From positions 1-64,000 of the forward strand of contig DATLNM010000037.1 in NCBI GenBank assembly GCA_035536775.1: a DNA stretch of 64,000 nucleotides, given 5' to 3'. The notes under the pieces were generated by a model. The model worked only from the letters and a program-made list of their open reading frames with translations. It searched no databases and had not been told where the DNA came from. Shown in pieces: positions 16,360 through 24,800 of this stretch; within the stretch, counting starts at the first letter, position 1, and each line of letters begins with the position of its first letter. This stretch comes from DATLNM01 sp035536775 (GTDB lineage: Bacteria > Actinomycetota > CADDZG01 > WHSQ01). The position numbers and the translations under genes are program-made.

Positions 16360-16482
16360 ATGAAGGAGAAGCGGTCGCGCTCGTCGCGCATTGCAGAGTT
16401 CCTTTTGTGGGCTGCGGTCGCGGTCGGGACGGCCGTGCTGCTGGTGCAGCTCTCGGACCGGTTCCTCCCCGCGAACTTCTAG
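16360..16482 (+). CDS. 40-residue single-span membrane peptide
   Basis: An ATG at 16360, with GGAG eight bases upstream, opens a frame to the TAG at 16480-16482. The product has a basic head (MKEKRSRSSRIAEF), one hydrophobic helix (LLWAAVAVGTAVLLVQL) and a short tail. It begins 2 bp after the sortase stop and ends 7 bp before pabA, so it sits in an obvious operon with no free space. Composition and packing argue for a real gene. I do not know its function; a sortase partner is one possibility. Confidence 0.6.
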   Translation: MKEKRSRSSRIAEFLLWAAVAVGTAVLLVQLSDRFLPANF

Positions 16483-16489
16483 ACGTTCG

Positions 16490-17059
16490 ATGCGCGTCCT
16501 CTTGGTCGATAACTTCGACTCGTTCGTCTACAACCTCGCTCAGGCCTTCGGATCGCTCGGCGCGGAGCCCATCGTCCTCCGTAACGACGTTGGCCTCGAC
16601 CGGATGCGTTCGGAGCGGCCCGATGCCGTTGTCGTTTCTCCAGGCCCCGGTCACCCGGATGAAGCGGGCGGATCCATCGATGCGATCCGTGAGTTCGCCG
16701 GCGACGTTCCGGTGCTCGGTGTGTGCTTGGGACACCAGTGCCTCGCGGTTGCCTATGGCGGCCGCGTCGATCGTGCCCAGGCTGGTCCGGTGCACGGGAA
16801 AACATCCGCTGTTACACATACCGCGACCGGTGTCTTCGCCGGGCTCGCGTCTCCATTTGCGGCGACGCGCTATCACTCGCTCGCGATCCGCGACGAGACG
16901 CTTCCCGACGTGCTCGAAGTCGTGGCTCGGAGCGAGGACGGAACGATCATGGGCGCGCGCCACAAGGATCTGGATCTGTGGGGTGTTCAGTTCCACCCCG
17001 AGTCCATCTTGTGCCGCGAGGGGCCGAGGCTGCTGGCGAACTTTCTAGCGCTCGCCTAG
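16490..17059 (+). CDS. pabA: Anthranilate/aminodeoxychorismate synthase glutaminase subunit
   Basis: 189 residues from the ATG at 16490. A class I glutamine amidotransferase with the oxyanion strand near GPGHP, the nucleophile in GVCLGHQCLAVAYGG and the His-Glu pair in VQFHPESI. It hydrolyses glutamine and passes ammonia to a TrpE/PabB partner making anthranilate or 4-amino-4-deoxychorismate. PabA and TrpG cannot be separated by sequence alone; no trpE or pabB is nearby. The locus matches the trpG/pabA gene beside pknB in mycobacteria. Its stop overlaps the convergent pknB stop by 4 bp. Confidence 0.92.
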   Translation: MRVLLVDNFDSFVYNLAQAFGSLGAEPIVLRNDVGLDRMRSERPDAVVVSPGPGHPDEAGGSIDAIREFAGDVPVLGVCLGHQCLAVAYGGRVDRAQAGPVHGKTSAVTHTATGVFAGLASPFAATRYHSLAIRDETLPDVLEVVARSEDGTIMGARHKDLDLWGVQFHPESILCREGPRLLANFLALA

Positions 17060-18990
17060 GGTCGCCGCCGACGCAACATCCGCGCGATGGCGCCTGCACC
17101 GCCGAAGAGGATGGCAACCCCCACACCACCGGGATCGCCCTTCGGGTCGATAAGGGCGTCGCCCGGCTGTACGAACAAGGTTGCGCTGTCGCCTTCGGCT
17201 ACGGGCTCATCAGGCGGGGGGTCTTGATCGCATACGTAGCCCGGCGGTTCCGCGCAGGCCCCCTCGGTCTGGGTGACGACGAGGCCGTATTCATTCTCGA
17301 GGATCGCCTGCGCTTCGTCGGCCTCCATCCCGCGGACGTCCGGCATCGGCTGCTCCTGCGGTCCCTCGGACACCGTGATCGTCACGACGTCCCCCTCTTC
17401 CACGGGACTGCCCGCGTCGGGATCCTGCGCGATGACCTCGCCTGCTTCCTCGTCGCTCACCGCGGTGATCACCGTCGACTCGAGACCAGAGTCAGCAAGT
17501 GTCGCTTCTGCTTCCTCCTGGGTGAGTCCGATCACGGACGGCACAGTCAGCTGTGGGCCCGAGGACACGACCAATTCGATCTTCGTTCCCGTCGTCACTT
17601 CGGAGTCCGCGGACGGGAACTGACGGATGACCTCGCCCTCCTCCACATCCTCGCTCGCTTCCCGGGTGATCGGCCCGGCTTTGAGCCCCTCACGTTTGAG
17701 TGTCGCCTTTGCCTCGTCCAGAGGGAACCCGACGACGTCCGGCACGGTGACGCGTTCAGGACCGCTGGAGATGGTGAGGATGACCGTGTCGCCCTCGCTG
17801 ATCATCTCCCCGGCTTTCGGATCCTGATCGACGACCTCGTCGACCGGTGCTTCGTTTGCTGCTCGGACCACCTCTACGTCGAGGTTGAGGTCATCGAGCG
17901 CGGCGCGCGCACGATCCTCGGTCTTGCCGACGAGTTTGGGAACCTCCACCTCCTCGCCTCCGAGCGCGCCGCTAAGGAAGAGCCACGCCAGCACCGCGAA
18001 AAGGACGAGGATCCCCAGTGCCGCGAGGATGTACCAACCGCCGCCGCGAGTTGGTTCATCGAGGTCACGCTCTGTGCGCCGTATGACTCGTGTGCCCTCA
18101 TCGACCGGAGCGATCTGTGTCGTCGCACCGAGCAGAGGGGTCGCGTGGACCTCAGCACCATCGAGGAAGCGCGTTAGGTCCTCACGCATCTCTTCGGCGG
18201 ACGTGTAGCGATTGTCGGGGTTCTTTGCTAGAGCCTTCAGCGTTATCGCGTCGAGGCCCTCCGGGACGTCGGGATTCAGCTCTGAGGGGGCCGGAGGGTG
18301 CTCACGGACATGCTTGTACGCGATCGACAGTGGTGTGTCGCCCGTGAATGGAGGCTGTGCAGTCAGCGCCTCGAAGAGCACGCACCCCAGCGAGTACACA
18401 TCGGAGCGCGCGTCCACAGGTTGTCCCTGCGCCTGCTCAGGCGAGAGGTACGACGCGGTGCCGATAACCATGCCGGCTTGCGTCATCGTCTGCTCACCAT
18501 CGACGCTTGTCATGGCGCGTGCGATACCGAAGTCGGTGACTTTGATCTGCCCGCGCTTGGTGATCATGATGTTGCTGGGCTTGATATCGCGGTGAACGAC
18601 GTTGGCCGTGTGAGCGCGATCGAGCGCAGAGGCCACGTCGGCCACGATCTCCGCAGCGCGCTCCGGTTGCAGCGGACCCTCTCGTTTTATGAGCTCGTCG
18701 AGAGAGTGCCCTTCGATGAGCTCCATGACGATGTAGTAGGTGCCCTTGTCGGAACCGAAGTCGTAGAGCGAGACGATGTTGGGATGACTCAGGTTCGCAG
18801 CCGATTGAGCCTCGCGCCTGAATCGTTGGATGAACGACCCGTCCGTCGAGAAGCGCTCGCTGAGCACCTTGACCGCCACTTCGCGGCCCAAGAGATCGTC
18901 GCGGGCGCGGTAGACCTCTGCCATGCCGCCAGAGCCCACCTTGCTCAGCAGCGTGTAGCGATCCGCGAAGGTGACCTTCCCGGGGGTCAT
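17056..18990 (-). CDS. pknB: PASTA-domain Ser/Thr protein kinase PknB
   Basis: 644 residues. The kinase domain (about 10-275) has GSGGMAEVY, Lys41, HRDIKPSN with catalytic Asp135, DFG at 153 and an activation loop with several Thr. A juxtamembrane linker and one membrane helix (about 319-341) follow, then four PASTA repeats (about 347-610) that in this family bind peptidoglycan fragments or lipid II. Unlike the usual form, the chain does not stop after the last PASTA. About 30 residues continue as a Gly-rich hydrophobic stretch (VGVAILFGGAGAIARML) and a tail of five Arg, resembling a second anchor. It is the last gene of the fhaA-pknB operon, 21 bp after pknA. Confidence 0.95.
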   Translation of the reverse strand: MTPGKVTFADRYTLLSKVGSGGMAEVYRARDDLLGREVAVKVLSERFSTDGSFIQRFRREAQSAANLSHPNIVSLYDFGSDKGTYYIVMELIEGHSLDELIKREGPLQPERAAEIVADVASALDRAHTANVVHRDIKPSNIMITKRGQIKVTDFGIARAMTSVDGEQTMTQAGMVIGTASYLSPEQAQGQPVDARSDVYSLGCVLFEALTAQPPFTGDTPLSIAYKHVREHPPAPSELNPDVPEGLDAITLKALAKNPDNRYTSAEEMREDLTRFLDGAEVHATPLLGATTQIAPVDEGTRVIRRTERDLDEPTRGGGWYILAALGILVLFAVLAWLFLSGALGGEEVEVPKLVGKTEDRARAALDDLNLDVEVVRAANEAPVDEVVDQDPKAGEMISEGDTVILTISSGPERVTVPDVVGFPLDEAKATLKREGLKAGPITREASEDVEEGEVIRQFPSADSEVTTGTKIELVVSSGPQLTVPSVIGLTQEEAEATLADSGLESTVITAVSDEEAGEVIAQDPDAGSPVEEGDVVTITVSEGPQEQPMPDVRGMEADEAQAILENEYGLVVTQTEGACAEPPGYVCDQDPPPDEPVAEGDSATLFVQPGDALIDPKGDPGGVGVAILFGGAGAIARMLRRRRP

Positions 18991-19011
18991 GACGCGGGCC
19001 TATCCGAGAGG

Positions 19012-20379
19012 TCAGTCATCGTCATCATGTTGGGGCTTGTCTTTCTCCGGTTTCTTCTCGTCACCCTTCCCCGGGTGCTCCTCGTCGTCGTCCTCTGGCC
19101 CAGTGCTGACGAAGAGCGTAATGGTCGCACCGTCCACAAGCGTGGCGCCCGGGGGCGGATCGGTGATCACCACCAAGCCCTCCTCCAGCTCCTCCGAAGG
19201 TGTCCCTGTCGGCACCACCTCGAAGCCCTGTGCCTTAAGCGTCGCGGCGGCGTCCTCCCAATATTCGCCGACCAGTCCAGGCATCTGCAGGTTAGTCGGC
19301 CCATCGTTGGGGTCGGCTTGTTGCGAGGCGCGAGCCCGCGGCCCCTCGCGGTCGCGGCGTGAACTGTCCTCCCCTCGGTCGGTTGAGGCGACGCGGATCA
19401 GCAACAGGGCGACCGCGAGCAGCGCGAGCCCGGCGAGGATCGCCAGAACGCGACGCCCGACCTTTTGCGGATCCCAGCGATCTCCCGGGATCGGCCAGAC
19501 CGCTTGGGTTGACGCCGAGGTCGTCTCGAGCTCGGCGGTGTCGCCGCTGAGCGCGCGCCCCAAGCCGGCAGCCATCTCGCGTCCGTCGTGATAGCGGGTG
19601 CCGGGATCGCGTGCTGTGGCCCGAGCGACGACATCGTCGAGGTCGGGGGGCACTTCAGGGTTGAGCTCACTTGGCGGTGGGACGTCTTCGGTCACATGGC
19701 GCATGGCGACGCCGACGGGGGATTCCGCTGTATAGGGGACCGCCCCGGTAAGTAGCTCATAGAGAACGATCCCTAGTGAGTACACATCCGAGGCGGGGAC
19801 GGCTTCTTCTCCGCGAGCCTGCTCTGGGGAGATGTAGTGCGACGTCCCGAGGATCGTCCCGGTGACAGTGAGTCGAGAGTCTCCGGTGGCCCGTGCGATC
19901 CCGAAATCCGTGACCTTGGTCCGGCCGCCGTCATCGATGAGGATGTTTGCGGGCTTGACATCGCGATGAACAAGGCCCGCTGCATGCGCGTGCCCGAGCG
20001 CTGCCGCGATCTCGCCCGCCACACCTGCGGCGCGTCCGGGGGACATCTTTCCGTCCTCGCGCAGGACGCGTCCGAGATCGCGACCCCGTACGAGCTCCAT
20101 CACGATGTATTGCTCGTCGTCGTCATCGCCGAAGTCGTAGATCCCCGCGATGTTCGGATGCGACAAGGCACCTGCCGCACGGGCTTCGCGCTTGAAGCGC
20201 TCGACGAAACGATCGTCGTGAGCGAGCTCCGGCTTGAGGACCTTGATCGCGACTTCTCGGCCAAGTCGCTCGTCGAGAGCACGGAAGACCGTTCCCATCC
20301 CGCCCGAAGCGATGGTCTCGACCACCCGATACCGACCGCCGAGAACCCTTGTTTCCGTGGATTCCTTCTTTTTCACCAT
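19012..20379 (-). CDS. pknA: Ser/Thr protein kinase (PknA position) with one PASTA domain
   Basis: 455 residues from the ATG at 20379, which overlaps the pbpA stop by 7 bp. Longer frames upstream run inside pbpA. The kinase core has ASGGMGTVF, Lys46, HRDVKPAN (Asp140) and DFGIAR, with Thr-rich activation loop LTVTGTILGTSHY. One membrane helix (VLAILAGLALLAVALLLI) lies near residue 345, then a single PASTA repeat (MPGLVGEYWEDAAATLKAQG) and a highly acidic/Lys tail. Mycobacterial PknA has no PASTA, so this may be a hybrid sensing form. It is expected to phosphorylate division and wall-synthesis proteins with PknB, counteracted by PstP. Confidence 0.9.
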   Translation of the reverse strand: MVKKKESTETRVLGGRYRVVETIASGGMGTVFRALDERLGREVAIKVLKPELAHDDRFVERFKREARAAGALSHPNIAGIYDFGDDDDEQYIVMELVRGRDLGRVLREDGKMSPGRAAGVAGEIAAALGHAHAAGLVHRDVKPANILIDDGGRTKVTDFGIARATGDSRLTVTGTILGTSHYISPEQARGEEAVPASDVYSLGIVLYELLTGAVPYTAESPVGVAMRHVTEDVPPPSELNPEVPPDLDDVVARATARDPGTRYHDGREMAAGLGRALSGDTAELETTSASTQAVWPIPGDRWDPQKVGRRVLAILAGLALLAVALLLIRVASTDRGEDSSRRDREGPRARASQQADPNDGPTNLQMPGLVGEYWEDAAATLKAQGFEVVPTGTPSEELEEGLVVITDPPPGATLVDGATITLFVSTGPEDDDEEHPGKGDEKKPEKDKPQHDDDD

Positions 20380-21842
20380 CCCCGGATCGCTTTGTCGGCT
20401 TCGATGATCCGGCGCGCGATCGGGGCTGCGACTGCCCCTCCCGTCGCTTCCGATCCGAACGAGCCGCCGTTCTCGACGAACACCGCGACCGCGATCTGTG
20501 GATCGGCCGCCGGCGCGAATGCGATGAACCATGCGTGTGGAGAAGCACCCTTGGTCGATTGAGCGGTTCCCGTTTTACCGGCGACCTGGATGCCCTCGAT
20601 CCGGGCTGCGGTCCCGGTGCCCGATTCCACGACCGCGACCATCATCTCGGTGATGGTGCGAGCGTCCTCGGCCGATAGCGCTTCACCGAGCGACTCGTAG
20701 TCGAAGCTCTCGACGACACTTCCGTCGACGTCGATGATGTCCCGCACCAGGCGAGGACGTGGCACTTCCCCTCCATTGCCGATAGCGGAGGCAACCACCG
20801 CCATCTGGAGGGGGGTGGCCGCGGTATCGCCCTGTCCGATGGCCGCATACGCCCCAAGGGGCGCCTCGTCGGCTGGGACATCGGGGTAGACGCTCTCACC
20901 GGTCGCGATGTCGAACGGCATAGGTGCGTTGAAGCTCATCGACTCGGCGATCTCGAAGATGGTGTGGGGGATCTCCAATCCCAACATCGCGAAAGTCGTA
21001 TCGCATGAGACACGCAGTGCCTCGAAGAGGTCGATCTCCCCCCCTGTTGTGCAAGGCTCCTTGGTGAAGTTGGTCAGCGTTTCGTCGGAGAGAGGTAGCT
21101 CGAGCTCACGGGGATCGGGGAAGGTGTCATCGGCCTTGAACCCTTCTCGGAGAGCGGCAGCCGTCGTTACAACCTTCATGGTCGAGCCGGGCGGGAAGCT
21201 GCGCGACGTGGCGACGTTGAGCAAGGGACTCGTAGGTGAGCCCGGCTCGAGCGATTCCCAATATGCCCTCGCGGTCTTCGAGTCGTGCGACGCGATCGGT
21301 CCTGGGTCGAACGAGGGATTGCTCCACATCGCGCGAACCTCGCCGGTCTGTGGATCCATCGCCACCACCGCACCTCGGTCCGCGCCGAGTGCTTCACGAG
21401 CGATCCTTTGGAGCTCGGAATGTATCGTCAAGACAAGGTCGTCGCCCTGCTCGCCCGATCCGAGGAAGCGATCCTCGACGTCCTGCATCGAGATTACGCC
21501 GCCTTCACCGAGGAGCTGGTCGTTGAACGACCGCTCGATGCGGTCCGCTCCGAAGAAGACCGAGTGGTATCCGGTGATGTGCCCGTAGAGATCGCCGAAT
21601 GGATATGTGCGAACGAATTTCAGCCGTCCCTTCGTCGGCTTGCTCACCGCGATGATCTTGCCGTCGGCGGTCAGGATGTCTCCACGTTTGATCGAGTACT
21701 CCGCGATGAGACGACGGATATTGGCGTCGTTCGACGCGATCCTTTCCGCGGCGAAGATCTGTATGTAGTTGAGCTGGAAGAAGACGGCGACGAAGGCGGC
21801 GATCAGCGTGAGCCCGACTCGACGGATCTGACGCCCGATCAT
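20373..21842 (-). CDS. pbpA: Penicillin-binding transpeptidase PbpA
   Basis: 489 residues. There is one N-terminal membrane segment (LTLIAAFVAVFFQL), a dimerisation region, then the transpeptidase domain with SxxK (Ser220-Thr-Met-Lys223), a SCD triad in the place of SxN and KTGTAQST near residue 440. It cross-links peptidoglycan outside the membrane as partner of the RodA/FtsW glycosyltransferase encoded just upstream. The start overlaps the rodA stop by 4 bp, showing translational coupling. The length is that of actinobacterial PbpA, a class B enzyme. Confidence 0.94.
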   Translation of the reverse strand: MIGRQIRRVGLTLIAAFVAVFFQLNYIQIFAAERIASNDANIRRLIAEYSIKRGDILTADGKIIAVSKPTKGRLKFVRTYPFGDLYGHITGYHSVFFGADRIERSFNDQLLGEGGVISMQDVEDRFLGSGEQGDDLVLTIHSELQRIAREALGADRGAVVAMDPQTGEVRAMWSNPSFDPGPIASHDSKTARAYWESLEPGSPTSPLLNVATSRSFPPGSTMKVVTTAAALREGFKADDTFPDPRELELPLSDETLTNFTKEPCTTGGEIDLFEALRVSCDTTFAMLGLEIPHTIFEIAESMSFNAPMPFDIATGESVYPDVPADEAPLGAYAAIGQGDTAATPLQMAVVASAIGNGGEVPRPRLVRDIIDVDGSVVESFDYESLGEALSAEDARTITEMMVAVVESGTGTAARIEGIQVAGKTGTAQSTKGASPHAWFIAFAPAADPQIAVAVFVENGGSFGSEATGGAVAAPIARRIIEADKAIRGW

Positions 21843-23185
21843 GTGGGGCCGCCGCCGATCAGGATCTCCGCTGTGTGGGCAGGATCCGGCTCCGACGCGT
21901 TTTGGTGCGACACCCGGATCAGCAGTGCAATGAGAACGAAGTTCGCCAGCAGGCTCGACCCTCCATATGAAACGAACGGAAGGGTTATGCCGGTGAGCGG
22001 AAGAAGACGTGTGATGCCGCCGAGGATGATGATCGTCTGAAGCCCCAGGATCGCAGTGAGGCCAGCGGCCAATAGCTGCCCGAAGTCGTCTCGTGCATTG
22101 AGAGCGATCCGCATCCCGCGCGCGATCACCAACATGAAAAGGACGACGACGGCTGATGTGCCGAACAGCCCCAGCTCTTCACCGATGACCGAGAAGATGA
22201 AGTCTGTATGTGCTTCGGGTATGAGATCTGGTCGTCCTTGACCAAGGCCGGTCCCGAAGAGCCCACCCGTTGACAGCGCGAACATCGATTGCGCGAGTTG
22301 ATAGCTCGGTCCGTCGATCAGCTCGGGGTTGAAGACGTCGAACCACACCTGGACGCGAGACTGGACGTGCCCGAACGCGCGATAGCCCAGGAAGGCACCG
22401 GCCGCGAACAGTGCTCCGCCAAAAAAGAGATACGCGACGCGCGCCGTTCCCATATAGATCATCACCAGGAAGATCGAGAAGAACAACATGCTCGACCCAA
22501 GGTCCTTCTCGTAGAACATCACCGCCAGCGATAGTCCCCACATCACAAGCAGCGGTCCGAAATGCTTGAGATCAGGCAGGTGCATACCGGCGAGCCTGCG
22601 TGATGCCAGTGCCAGCAACTCCTTTCGTTCGGCGACGTATCCCGCGAAGAACACGACGAGGCAGAGCTTGGCCGCTTCGCCAGGTTGGAACGAGAGCGGT
22701 CCGAGGCTGATCCACAGCTGCGCCCCATTGATCTCGCGCCCCAATGGACTGAGTGGCAGAAGGAGCAGCCCGACACCCGCAAACCCGAACAGGTACTTGA
22801 AGCGCCCGAGCGTCTTGTAGTCGCGCAGGAAGACGAGTACCGCCACGAGGAGCGCCAAGCCGAACACCGTCCACGTCACCTGCGCGGGGCCGAATCGCTT
22901 GGGCGCGAGCCGATACACCGCAGCGAGGCCGAGAGTGTTGAGGACCGCAACGACCGGAAGCAGGAGGTGATCGGCCGCACGCGCGAGCTTCCTCACTGCG
23001 ACGTGAGCGCCTGCGTACGACGCCACGACGGTCGCGATGATCGGGAGCGAAAGGGTGAGGTCGTTCCGATCGCGTCCGAGCGCGACGAGGGTTATGGCTC
23101 CGCCCCCCACGATCAGCGCCAGCAGCAGGAGCGAGAGCTCGCGGTTGCGCTGGAAGGACCCCGCCGCAGCCTGCTTCACGCTCAT
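21839..23185 (-). CDS. rodA: RodA/FtsW/SpoVE-type peptidoglycan glycosyltransferase
   Basis: 448 residues with about ten to twelve membrane helices from residue 15 onward. SEDS landmarks are visible: GREINGAQLWISLGPLSFQP, then KDLGSSMLFFSIF, the loop GGLFGTGLGQGRPDLIPEAHTDFIF and the C-terminal GITLPFVSYGGSSLLANF. SEDS proteins polymerise lipid II into glycan strands with a class B PBP. Here that partner is PbpA, which overlaps the 3' end. The operon position identifies it as RodA and not FtsW, though the two families are close. Confidence 0.94.
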   Translation of the reverse strand: MSVKQAAAGSFQRNRELSLLLLALIVGGGAITLVALGRDRNDLTLSLPIIATVVASYAGAHVAVRKLARAADHLLLPVVAVLNTLGLAAVYRLAPKRFGPAQVTWTVFGLALLVAVLVFLRDYKTLGRFKYLFGFAGVGLLLLPLSPLGREINGAQLWISLGPLSFQPGEAAKLCLVVFFAGYVAERKELLALASRRLAGMHLPDLKHFGPLLVMWGLSLAVMFYEKDLGSSMLFFSIFLVMIYMGTARVAYLFFGGALFAAGAFLGYRAFGHVQSRVQVWFDVFNPELIDGPSYQLAQSMFALSTGGLFGTGLGQGRPDLIPEAHTDFIFSVIGEELGLFGTSAVVVLFMLVIARGMRIALNARDDFGQLLAAGLTAILGLQTIIILGGITRLLPLTGITLPFVSYGGSSLLANFVLIALLIRVSHQNASEPDPAHTAEILIGGGPT

Positions 23186-24351
23186 CCGCGGGTCGATTGA
23201 GGGGAAGGAGTGCTCCCGTTAGGCTCGCTGAAATCGTTGATGCGTTCTTGGAGGTTCTCGACGTAGCTTTCGGCCTCCTCGAGAGACTCGACCTTGTGCC
23301 CCTCGTCGAGATCGGCCCGCACGAACTCGGGGAGGTCCTCGGCCGTGAGCTCCGTGCGCCGAGCCTGTTTGCTCAGGTCGAAACCCGCGATGTCCTCGGG
23401 CATGCCGTGGAAGATCGTGACGCTGCCCGCTTCGTCCACGCCGACGTACCACATCAGGTTGTCGCGGGCATAGGTAAGCCCGAAGTACCCGGTGACCACG
23501 AGCGCGGCGACGAGGATGCCGGCCTTGAGTACGCCGCGGGCGAAACGACCTGACGGTTCTTGCGGCGCGGGCTCGGCAGGCGTCGCCTCTCTCCGGACCG
23601 GTGCCGGCACGACGGCTGGCGGGTCGTCACTGCTGTGAGCATCGCCGTCGCCGACGACATCCAGCAGGACTATCGTGATGTTGTCTTCGCCTCCGGCGTC
23701 GTTCGCCAGCGCGACCATGCGCCGGACGGCCTCGTCCGGATCGGCCTCAGCCTCCAAGATCTCTTCGATCGCGCCCGGGCCGACCATCCCAGTAAGGCCG
23801 TCGGAGCAGATCATCAAACGGTCCTGATCCCCTACTTGTTGTTCGAGAAGGTCGACCTCGACCTCATCGTCGATCCCCAGCGCGCGCGTGATGATGCTGC
23901 GTTGCGGGTGATGGTGAGCGTCCTCGGGCGCGAGCCTGCCTTCCTTGACCATCCGCGCGACGAGCGTGTGATCCTCTGTGATCTGGCGCAATCTGCCGCC
24001 GCGGAACAGATAGGCACGCGAGTCGCCAACGTGGGCGATGAGAGCCGTACCACCGTCGAGAAGCACCGTTGTACAGGTGGTCCCCATGCCCTTCAGGGCT
24101 TGATCGTTGCTCGCCATCTCCCAGATCTCGTGGTTGGCCTCTTTCAGGAGTGCTTCTAGATCCTCGAGCGTTGTGGCCTTGCCACCCTTGTCCAGCAAGA
24201 CATTGACGGCCGCTGCCGACGCGACCTCGCCGGCAAGGTGGCCCCCCATCCCGTCGGCGACCGCGAACAGCGGCGCGCTCGCGAGGAAAGAGTCCTCGTT
24301 GCCGCTACGAACGCGACCGGTGTCGCTCAGCGCGGCTACGTTGATCTTCAT
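23182..24351 (-). CDS. pstP: PP2C-type Ser/Thr phosphatase PstP
   Basis: 389 residues. The PPM/PP2C domain (1-235) starts with SDTGRVRSGNEDS and has VADGMGGHLAGEVAS, MGTTCTTVLL, HVGDSRAYL, CSDGLTGMV and GGEDNITIVL, giving the full set of metal-binding Asp/Gly residues. After a Pro-rich linker one membrane helix (about 273-293) leads to a roughly 95-residue outer domain ending in Ser/Pro. PstP dephosphorylates PknA, PknB and their targets. Both ends overlap neighbours by 4 bp. Confidence 0.94.
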   Translation of the reverse strand: MKINVAALSDTGRVRSGNEDSFLASAPLFAVADGMGGHLAGEVASAAAVNVLLDKGGKATTLEDLEALLKEANHEIWEMASNDQALKGMGTTCTTVLLDGGTALIAHVGDSRAYLFRGGRLRQITEDHTLVARMVKEGRLAPEDAHHHPQRSIITRALGIDDEVEVDLLEQQVGDQDRLMICSDGLTGMVGPGAIEEILEAEADPDEAVRRMVALANDAGGEDNITIVLLDVVGDGDAHSSDDPPAVVPAPVRREATPAEPAPQEPSGRFARGVLKAGILVAALVVTGYFGLTYARDNLMWYVGVDEAGSVTIFHGMPEDIAGFDLSKQARRTELTAEDLPEFVRADLDEGHKVESLEEAESYVENLQERINDFSEPNGSTPSPQSTRG

Positions 24352-24800
24352 TTGCGGAGTTCCAATACCGTCTTCCCGACCTTGACGCGGTCGCCTCGGA
24401 AGACCTCCGTAGGCGAGCTGATCTTGTGACCGTTCACGTAGGTCCCGTTCGTCGATCCCAGGTCCTCTGCCATGTAGCCCTCCTGTTTGGAGAACACACG
24501 TGCATGCACCTGCGAGACGTAGTTGTCGACGAGCATCACATGGCAGCGCTCGGCGCGCCCGATGATGAGCTCGTCACCGAGTGGGAAGGATTTGCCTTTG
24601 AGTCCGTCGCCCTCGAGCACGAACGCTCGTGCAGGCGCCTTCTTCATCTTCCGGGCCGGCGACGCCTGAGCCTTGGGTGGCGCCGACCGAGTGACGGGTG
24701 GCCTGAGCTCCACGTATATGGCGCGTACGGCGCGTGCGAGGAAGATCCAGAGGAGGGCAAGGAAGACGTACCGAAGGATGTCGAGGACGAGGGCAGGCAT
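24348..24800 (-). CDS. fhaB: FHA-domain protein FhaB (FipA type)
   Basis: 150 residues from the ATG at 24800, which shares its first base with the fhaA stop (TGATG). There is an N-terminal membrane helix (LVLDILRYVFLALLWIFLARAV), a basic linker, then one FHA domain with IGRAERCHVMLVDNYVSQVHARVF and LGSTNGTYVNG. FHA domains bind phospho-Thr. In mycobacteria FipA/FhaB binds phosphorylated division proteins. The membrane anchor and operon position match that role. Confidence 0.92.
   Translation of the reverse strand: MPALVLDILRYVFLALLWIFLARAVRAIYVELRPPVTRSAPPKAQASPARKMKKAPARAFVLEGDGLKGKSFPLGDELIIGRAERCHVMLVDNYVSQVHARVFSKQEGYMAEDLGSTNGTYVNGHKISSPTEVFRGDRVKVGKTVLELRK

Noticed and set aside
16723..18177. 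484-codon plus-strand open frame opposite pknB
   Set aside because: It is the antisense of the PASTA-encoding part of pknB; pknB is certain.
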